NCBI GenBank assembly: GCA_037447655.1
Contig: JBBHKE010000423.1
Location: 1 to 64,000, forward strand
Length of the DNA stretch: 64,000 nucleotides
Source of the DNA: Zygnema cylindricum
Taxonomy: Eukaryota; Streptophyta; Zygnematophyceae; Zygnematales; Zygnemataceae
Reading direction: 5' to 3'
Shown: positions 57,178 to 64,000 of the stretch, piece by piece
Layout: each line of letters begins with the position of its first letter
Numbering within the stretch: the first letter of the stretch is position 1
Translations under genes and position numbers: made by a program
Notes under the pieces: generated by a model
What the model was told of the DNA's origin: nothing
The model's database searches: none
Seen by the model: only the letters and a program-made list of their open reading frames with translations

Positions 57178-60100
57178 TTTAGAAGGTGGGAAAGAAGGTG
57201 GTTTGCGAGACGGTGGAGGACGGAGTAAAGGCGGTGGGTTAACCACTGGCAAGATAAAAAAAAAAATCTTAAGGTTTATTTTTGATGCCACAAAAACTGC
57301 AATAACTGTTTTACATCACTTGAATGTCTTCCCGCATAGCACTCAGTGTTGCATATAAAAACAAAACGACCATTGGCTAACACTTCGAATTTTGAATGTA
57401 AATTATTATGCTAGAAAAATCTTCACATTTTTTTGAATATGCTCAATTAATTCCCTTCTTAGAAACCGGTTTTGTTCAAAACAACAATCAATCAACAACA
57501 ACTTTGAAAGGATATTCATTGTTGGAGGGTTTCTGCGAAAGAACACGTACATTTGCAAGTATATTTGCTCAACTGATTGTTATATCCTTGATCGCATGCA
57601 CATGTACGTGTTTTTCCATCGCTACCATTGGAACAGACTCCCGCTCCGCCACAAGGTCCTCCGACTTGTGTCGCGTTGCAAAGCGCAGTACATGCGCTTC
57701 TAGTTCGTTGGTTATTAGATTGGCACCCAGATGGGAGACTTGAGCCTAACAAACAATTGGCTCCTAAGTCTCCACACTCTGGTTGACCATTGACTGTGAC
57801 AACTGGTCCTGTGAAGTAGTTGTTGGCAATAGGACTGCACCAAAAAACGGGAAATGGAAATAATAAGTTATCCACAAAAAAACCAAATGAAAAGCCTCTA
57901 ATGAAAAACCTCAAATGAATCAAAATGTACCAATGAACAACATGTGTGTGTGTGTTATTTAAACTTTCATTAGCCGATGAAAACACACGCTGAAGCAATG
58001 AAATCATGCATAAGAGCGATAGAGAAAATGAAGCAATAATTGCATTGGTGCAATGATCTGATGATATAGTGAAGGTAATAGACAAGATGCATCGCTAATC
58101 GCCCCTTTGGCCCCATCCATCTCCTCCACCATGAACATTAGAATAATCGAATTGAATAAAATGATGTTTGACAATTTTGGAACACTTATTTTCTATGGCA
58201 TCTCCCAATTTCAAAATTGTGTTGAAATTTTTTCTACCATGATTTTGCTTCTAATTCGTCCTACATGCTTACTTTTTATATGGTCAATACTTTCTAGAAT
58301 ATCATTATTGTCTATGCATACATTTGCCAAATAATGTCTCTTACAAGTATTCTAGGGATTTCAGTTTACTGATGGACGATGGAATGCTTCCAGTCAACTG
58401 GTTGTAGGAAAGGTCCCTATGACATTGATCCCCACCCACAAACCCCCGAAATTTTTATATGAATGTTAGAAGAATAATCACAATAATAAAATTACGAGGT
58501 GTTTGCAAGACATGTTGAATTTTAGAATGTTAAAACGACATTGCACATTCATATACCGAAAATAGAATTTCCGAATCGGACTTTTGTTTTCACTTTGAGA
58601 AAATCAGAGTTCGAATTCAAATTTAGAAGAAAACAAGTGACAAAAGAAATTCATTGATTTGTAATGTCTTGCAAGATCATGAGTGATGCTTCTCATTGAT
58701 ATAAATGGGTATTTTGATAATATGTCTTACGTGTTCTTGAGGGAAATCATTTGCCCGATGGACGATGGAATAATTCCACTTAACTTATTTCGGAATAGAT
58801 ACCTGTGATAACTCATGTTCCCATCCTCAAACGCCCCAACTTCTTTTAGTCAAAATAATTTGATATAATAAATTGTCTTTCTTTGTTAGCGTATGTAATA
58901 GAAAATAATTGCTTCTTCTAATTATCAACAATCAATATCAACTATTTTTTAAATATCATTTACATTATTAATGCTAATTTATGGTCAGAGATTCTACTTG
59001 CTGAAATCTATTGCTAACTAACATTAACATTTTTCATCATTAATTGAAATTAAGTGTAGTTACAACTTTTTTTCATTACTAAATATTATATAAAAGCAAT
59101 TTTATTACTAGAAGGTATTTACTATTATTGTTAAAAAGTCATTGTTGCACGAAAATTTACTAGGATTCAACAATTTTCCTCCCCTTGATAGCCCTACCCT
59201 TAAGAATCGACATATTTTAATTGAGTGGATTATTATTATTTATGATTTCTTCTGTGACATGTCTCACAATTCTTGGAGGGATGTCAATAGACCGATGGAC
59301 GACGGAATGCTTCCACTCAACTGGTTGATATATAGATATCTGTGGCACCCCACATCCCCATACCCAGACCTCTCAAATGTTTTTTAGTTAAAACATGCTT
59401 ACTATTATTAGTGATTAAGTTATGTTATAATCAATTTTAAATGTTAAATTGATCATGCTTATTTAAGTAATTTATTCATACTCACTGACAAATCACGAAT
59501 TTTCTAGTGTTAAATAATATGAATTGTTACTTTTACTAATTTCACTTATTCTTACACTCATTTAAATGTTGGTGTTGCCTATAATTATTAGATAGAATTA
59601 TTGAACATTTCACTCATATTTTATTATTAAATTTTAAATAGTCTTATAAATATTTCATGATTAATTCATTTTAATAGTGTCAAATTTTTATTCACCCCCC
59701 GTCACTTTCCCAATCAACGACCATTATTTCTGAAATAGACTCCTTTTAAAAGTATTATTCTTTTTTTTTTTTTTTTTTTTAATTGGTAGGAAATGCATCT
59801 TCCAAGAAATTTGTTGACTCTTCTTTCATTTTTCTTACAACTTACCGAGCGATGTCATGTTGCCGATCGACGATGGAATGCTTCCATTCAAATTGTTGGA
59901 ATATGGATATCTGTGACACCTCGCATCCCCACGTCCAAATGTCTTTTTATCAAATACACTAGTTTTTGTCGATTATTACTGTTTATCATAATATTGGGTA
60001 TTAGTTACTAAATATAAAGAGCTAATATTTGTCATTTTTATCGTCACTTGCCAATATCAATGATTCTTTTTTTTTCACTAAACATTATAATTAATTACAA

Positions 60101-62089
60101 CCATTTATGACACTTCTACTTACAACTACTATAATTTATTAGTCAGTGATATAATTAGTATTGATGAAATGTTTAAAAAACATTAGTAGTTATTATGATA
60201 GCTAGATTTCGCTTGCTTAAACTCTCCCCTGTCCCGCCCACCGCCCTATCCCCTGTAATAGACACTAGTTAGATTTGGTTGACATTGAGTCGTCTTAAAT
60301 CAGTATTTAAGAATTTGGTAAATGATGTGTTTTAGAAGGTTTTTGAGAATGCTACAAACTAGCAAAAATGTGTATTTTTGTGGAGGATAACCATAACGTC
60401 ATGTATCTTACAAATATTGAAGGGATTTAAGTTGACCGATGGACGATGGAATGCTTCCATTCAACTGGTTGTTAGACAGATCTCTGTCACACCTCGCATC
60501 CCCACCCCAAAACTCCCCAAAACTCCGAAGTGCATCAGAAAGAAAAATTAATCAAAAATAAAATAAACTGGCAAACACAATAAATTTACTTGTCAAATAT
60601 TGCATTCGCATGTTTCAAAATGGTGTTTTCCAAGTTTTCTTGTTTTTTCTAATCATACAAAAGTATCCCTATCCTGTTTCACCACTTGAACGAAATTGAA
60701 AAACAATTAATGAAAACTTTAAAAATGTAGCCCATCTTTTTATTCATCGTCAAAAAACGTAATCAAACGCATTTTGTTGTTATCGTTACAGTGATGATTG
60801 TTTCTAACCACCAATGAGTACGGGTTTTCTGTTTCCTTATCCTTAAGTATTTTTTCCGAAATAAAGTTTGTTTCCAATTGTGAACATTTAAATGTTTGTG
60901 ATCAATCTTGCAATGATTGACATTCCTCAACTATTCACCAACACCACTGAGAATAAGGACTCTTCCTTTCTCCCCGACTTCCCACCCTTCTTTCCCCAAT
61001 ACCACGCCAATTGTTAATACTATTAGGGAACAGAATTACGGACACATTTTCTATCCCTTTTGGATAAGAGTCATAGAGCAAATATGGGTAACTTTTCAAT
61101 TATTTGAATAATTTTCCATCTGAAACGCATCCCTTCTCTCATTCCGTACTCACAAGAAGGTCAGTCGTATGAGGTTTCCGATCTCCGCTGATATGCTCCC
61201 TTTCAGATTGAAATTGCTTAGAGATCTACACCCCTTCCATTTTTCAATTGATTAGACTTTTCGTTCCATCATCACACGTCCCCTCTCTACTATTTTACCT
61301 TTTCCCGACTGAGCCACATTAAACCCCCATTAAACCCCTTTTTCCGTCTAAAAGAGCATGACACCAGAGACAAATCAAAATTTCGTAAAAAGTTCAGTGC
61401 GTAATTCAGTGAGGATTTTGTGCAGATTTTTGTGCAGAATTCAATGCGCTGTTCAGTGCAGAAACAGCACATATTTCAATGCGAAATGTAATGCTATATT
61501 CGGTACGATCTCAAGTGCGAATCCAATCCATAATTCAATGCTAAGATTCAGTGTGGTTCTCTGTGCGGAATTATGCATATTTCAGTGCTGTATTAGTGCG
61601 ATTTCTATTATGGACTTGGTGTAGATTTCAGTAGATTCTTTGTGAATCTTTCAGTGCGCAGTAAAAGATATTTTGAGTGCGATATTAAGTGCGCATCAGT
61701 CTCAAATTCAATGCGCAATTCAATGCATGTCCGTACGAATCTTGGACAGAGTGCACGTGCGATATTCACTCACACTTTATACACGTGACGGGAATTGTCG
61801 CAGAGGAAATATTCGCCGCATTTGATTTCGGGAAACGCCGTCTTATTCCCGACGGCCGCCTTTACCGCCTCCATAGCCGACTCTGCAGCACAAGTACGGA
61901 CAGGGATAGAGATAGAAGGGTTCAGGAGAGCTGAGTAGAACAAGGAGAGGAATGCTGCAAAGAAAGAAAGGCGAACGAAGGGGAAGACATACTGTCTGGG
62001 TTCGGCATGGCTCCCGAGTAGTCTCCCATTGCGAATGCCACGTGGCACGCAAAGATCATCATTGTCGCCATGACCATGGTTGCCGCCAT
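57178..62089 (-). CDS. Gene B: secreted LRR protein, paralog of gene A, 3' end not found
   Basis: Hand-spliced exons in transcript order: 61993-62089 (start ATG, signal peptide MAATMVMATMMIFACHVAFA), 61774-61882 (LRR cap, EAVKAAVGNKTAFPEIKC), six 72-bp LRR exons 61154-61225, 60412-60483, 59839-59910, 59268-59339, 58731-58802 and 58345-58416 (for example DLSNNQLNGSIPSSIGQLKS), 57551-57834 (Cys-rich, ACTALCNATQVGGPCGGAGV), and 57178-57245 (proline-rich, NPPPLLRPPPSRKPPSFPPS). Phases match throughout, with no stop codons in 330 codons. Peptidase, EGF and LysM exons seen in gene A are not recognised to the left, where a young copia sits. The proline-rich exon is absent from gene A. Either the gene is truncated or it ends in a different C-terminal domain. 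Confidence 0.8.
61380..61740. repeat. 12-bp degenerate repeat by the gene B N-cap exon
   Basis: AGTTCAGTGCGTAATTCAGTG, AATTCAATGCG, GTTCAGTGCAG and similar units across 360 bp, ending about 35 bp before the exon at 61774. The longest and most degenerate of the three arrays. Confidence 0.7.
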
Positions 62090-63589
62090 GGCTACGCACT
62101 CAAGCTACTTCACACGGACGGAGAAGGTTCTTCAGCTAATGCCACGTGGCAGTTCTCCTTCGCCAAGATTCTTTCCTCGGATAGATGAGCGTCTTGATAT
62201 GTGCAGAGAGTCGATTCCAAGATACTAGAAATGTCGAAGTCCATCATTTTATACTAAAAAAAATAAATTTGATGGGCGGGCGCACATTCTAGAAACTCGG
62301 AAAGATTCTGTAGTCCGGGTAGCTCTAAGCGTGACCAAGAGTGACTTTTGTCGGTGCACGTACATGTGTACAAAATGTTAGATTTCATGAGTACGGTCAC
62401 TTCGCACGTGTGAAGACAGCTAAGCTACTATAGCATTTTGCGGTATGTGAGAATCCTTTTATGTACTTTTGGGTGAAAACATTGAATTTGGTTTAAATCG
62501 CGACAAAGTGTGGACCAATGACAATGCTCCTTCATTTGATTCTCCTACATTGTCGGGATTTCAACATTTTCCGCCTCCCAAAGGATAAGATCATTAGGAT
62601 TGCCAGCTGGAGGGTAATCATTGGATTAAGTGGAGGTCCAATTCTATGTGATGTTGTTACTTCAAGAAGAAAAAAAAGATGTGTTACGCGCCGCAACTAA
62701 TGTTGAAATTGTCGGTTAGCTCAAATTACTCTAAAGGGTAGTTGTTTATAACTGACATTAAAATGTACATCAAAGTAATTTCTAATGTTTTTGAGAATTG
62801 CGAGAGCCGTCGATATAGTTTGGTGCATGGAAATATAGTGATTTGTCCTCTTCCAAGTGGTTAAACTAGGATAAGCATATTGCACGTCAGTTCGTGATTG
62901 GACTATTTTTTGAAATGCATTCATCATTATTTAAAAAAATGGGTAGTTTATCAGTCGCTTGTTTCAAGAGTGAAAATGTCCTCTTGGATTGGACTCCAGA
63001 CTAAGCATTGGAAAAAAAAAAAAAAAAAAAAAAAACAAAAAACAAACCGTCGTACGGCTCCGGAAGTTAATTTTTAATATCGCTAAATGTTAATTGGATG
63101 GAAGCATGTGATAAGCCCTTGTACTTAACATTATGTACCTTGTAATAGGCGAGATTTTCTTTGCCGTCTTTCTGTAGATTCTGTATGATTACAGTGCCAC
63201 GTGTCTTTTGTACATTGGCCGCTTTCAGTCCCTAGGCTGTCAGAGCCCCTGTGGTAAATTCATGCAAACATATGGTGACAGCTGGCGGAAATCAGTCGGC
63301 AGTCACTGTTTCAGTTCGTCCAAGCGTATTTTTCCGGCAGTCACCTTTCCTCGTTCCGTACTTTTTTTTTCTTATAAATTACGGCGAAGCCGTGTCTTTT
63401 GTCTCTTGCCGACACGTGGTCTACTCGCCAATTTTCTGCCGGAGGATCTAAGACCGAATATTTTGGGTGATGAACCTTTGTACGACCGTCTTGTCGTAAA
63501 AGAATGGACCGTACGACACTGTACTTTTCATGCCACATGCCAGACGCCTCGCTGGATTGATCACCGTACCTCACACTTTTTTCATACAT
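62090..63589. other. Upstream of gene B, no gene seen; poly-A run
   Basis: TGCCACGTGGCA (a G-box core, palindromic) lies near 62140, about 50 bp before the gene B start, and could be a regulatory site; the same word also occurs in the first exon. A poly-A run is at about 63012-63035. Frames at 63208-63624 lack recognised domains. Confidence 0.35.
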
Positions 63590-64000
63590 GTACGTATAGT
63601 TCCCGTGTTTTCCGTACTTTGTAAGGTTATGTATTTTAGGTCTATTATCGTACATTTCAATACCGCTGCGTTACTGTACTATATTTGTTATACATAGTAC
63701 TGTGTTTGTACATGTCCGTACTTTTAGGGTTATTGCACGAGGGAATTTTAGGGTTTGTAGGGTACCGCGGCGTACGTTACCTTAGAATTTCCATATTTTC
63801 AGGTGTTTCAAGGTACACTTTCCGTATAAGTTCGTTCATTTCCGTATATCATCCGTACTTTTAAAGATTTTTTTAAGAATTTTCTACTGGTACGCTCTTC
63901 GTACTTTTTCATACAAAAAATGGTACAAAATATACGAAACATATGAAATCGACGAATATTACGTAGTTTTCGTAAAAAAGTCGAAATCCGTACGAATTGG
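63590..64000. repeat. Dispersed repeat with TTTAGGG motifs, copy 2 (runs off the window)
   Basis: Collinear with 48290-48830: TTTTAGGGTTTGTAGGGTAC, then GACGAATATTACGTAG and GAAATCCGTACGAATTGG at the very end. Confidence 0.6.

Overview
The window is nuclear DNA from a eukaryote, most likely a green plant or streptophyte (charophyte-type) alga. The grounds are 72-bp phase-2 exons that each encode one plant-type leucine-rich repeat (LRR), LysM domains with algal-style C-T-x-x-Y spacing, plant-type Ty1/copia elements with initiator-Met tRNA primer sites, an Ac-like hAT element, and scattered TTTAGGG telomere-like motifs. DNA is AT-rich, genes are sparse and introns are long. The organism call is inference; the exon, TIR, LTR and target-duplication calls were read directly.

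Three paralogous minus-strand genes or remnants form the backbone. Gene A (8285-19502) splices by hand into an LRR N-cap, four LRR exons plus a fifth LRR-like repeat, a cysteine-rich exon, a complete papain-fold (C1A) peptidase with Gln, Cys, His and Asn in place, two EGF-like exons and four LysM repeats: an apparently secreted LRR-peptidase-EGF-LysM chimera. One EGF exon has a 1-nt deletion and the signal-peptide exon was not found. Gene C (30699-35869) is a scrambled, stop-containing remnant with signal peptide, LRR N-cap, two EGF copies and three LysM exons; its 3' flank appears split by about 7.5 kb of nested elements. Gene B (57178-62089) has signal peptide, LRR N-cap, six LRR exons, the cysteine-rich exon and a proline-rich exon, then stops being recognisable just before a young copia insertion. 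All three carry a degenerate 12-bp repeat just downstream of the N-cap exon.

Most of the rest is mobile DNA. An inverted-repeat family (TIR TACACCGCGAATCG, flanked by TA) occurs about a dozen times in several size classes: 544 bp, about 500-635 bp, 221-bp foldbacks, and one 44-bp pair of bare TIRs. A 4.4-kb hAT element (25099-29500) has an 8-bp imperfect target duplication and a dead transposase. A 4964-bp copia element (51689-56652) has LTRs about 98% identical and a perfect 5-bp duplication, but lacks nearly all of its reverse transcriptase and RNase H region. Older copia pieces lie at 1-1697, 24080-24525, 38317-40550 and 49690-51060. A plus-strand relic at 40552-41736 resembles the C-terminal nuclease-like end of a non-LTR retroelement.

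Simple and tandem DNA includes alternating polypurine/polypyrimidine blocks (3160-4900), a 35-38-bp minisatellite (6326-6610) and a 1.8-kb AT-rich array of about 32-bp units (41985-43800). No rRNA gene, CRISPR array or bacterial-type operon was seen.
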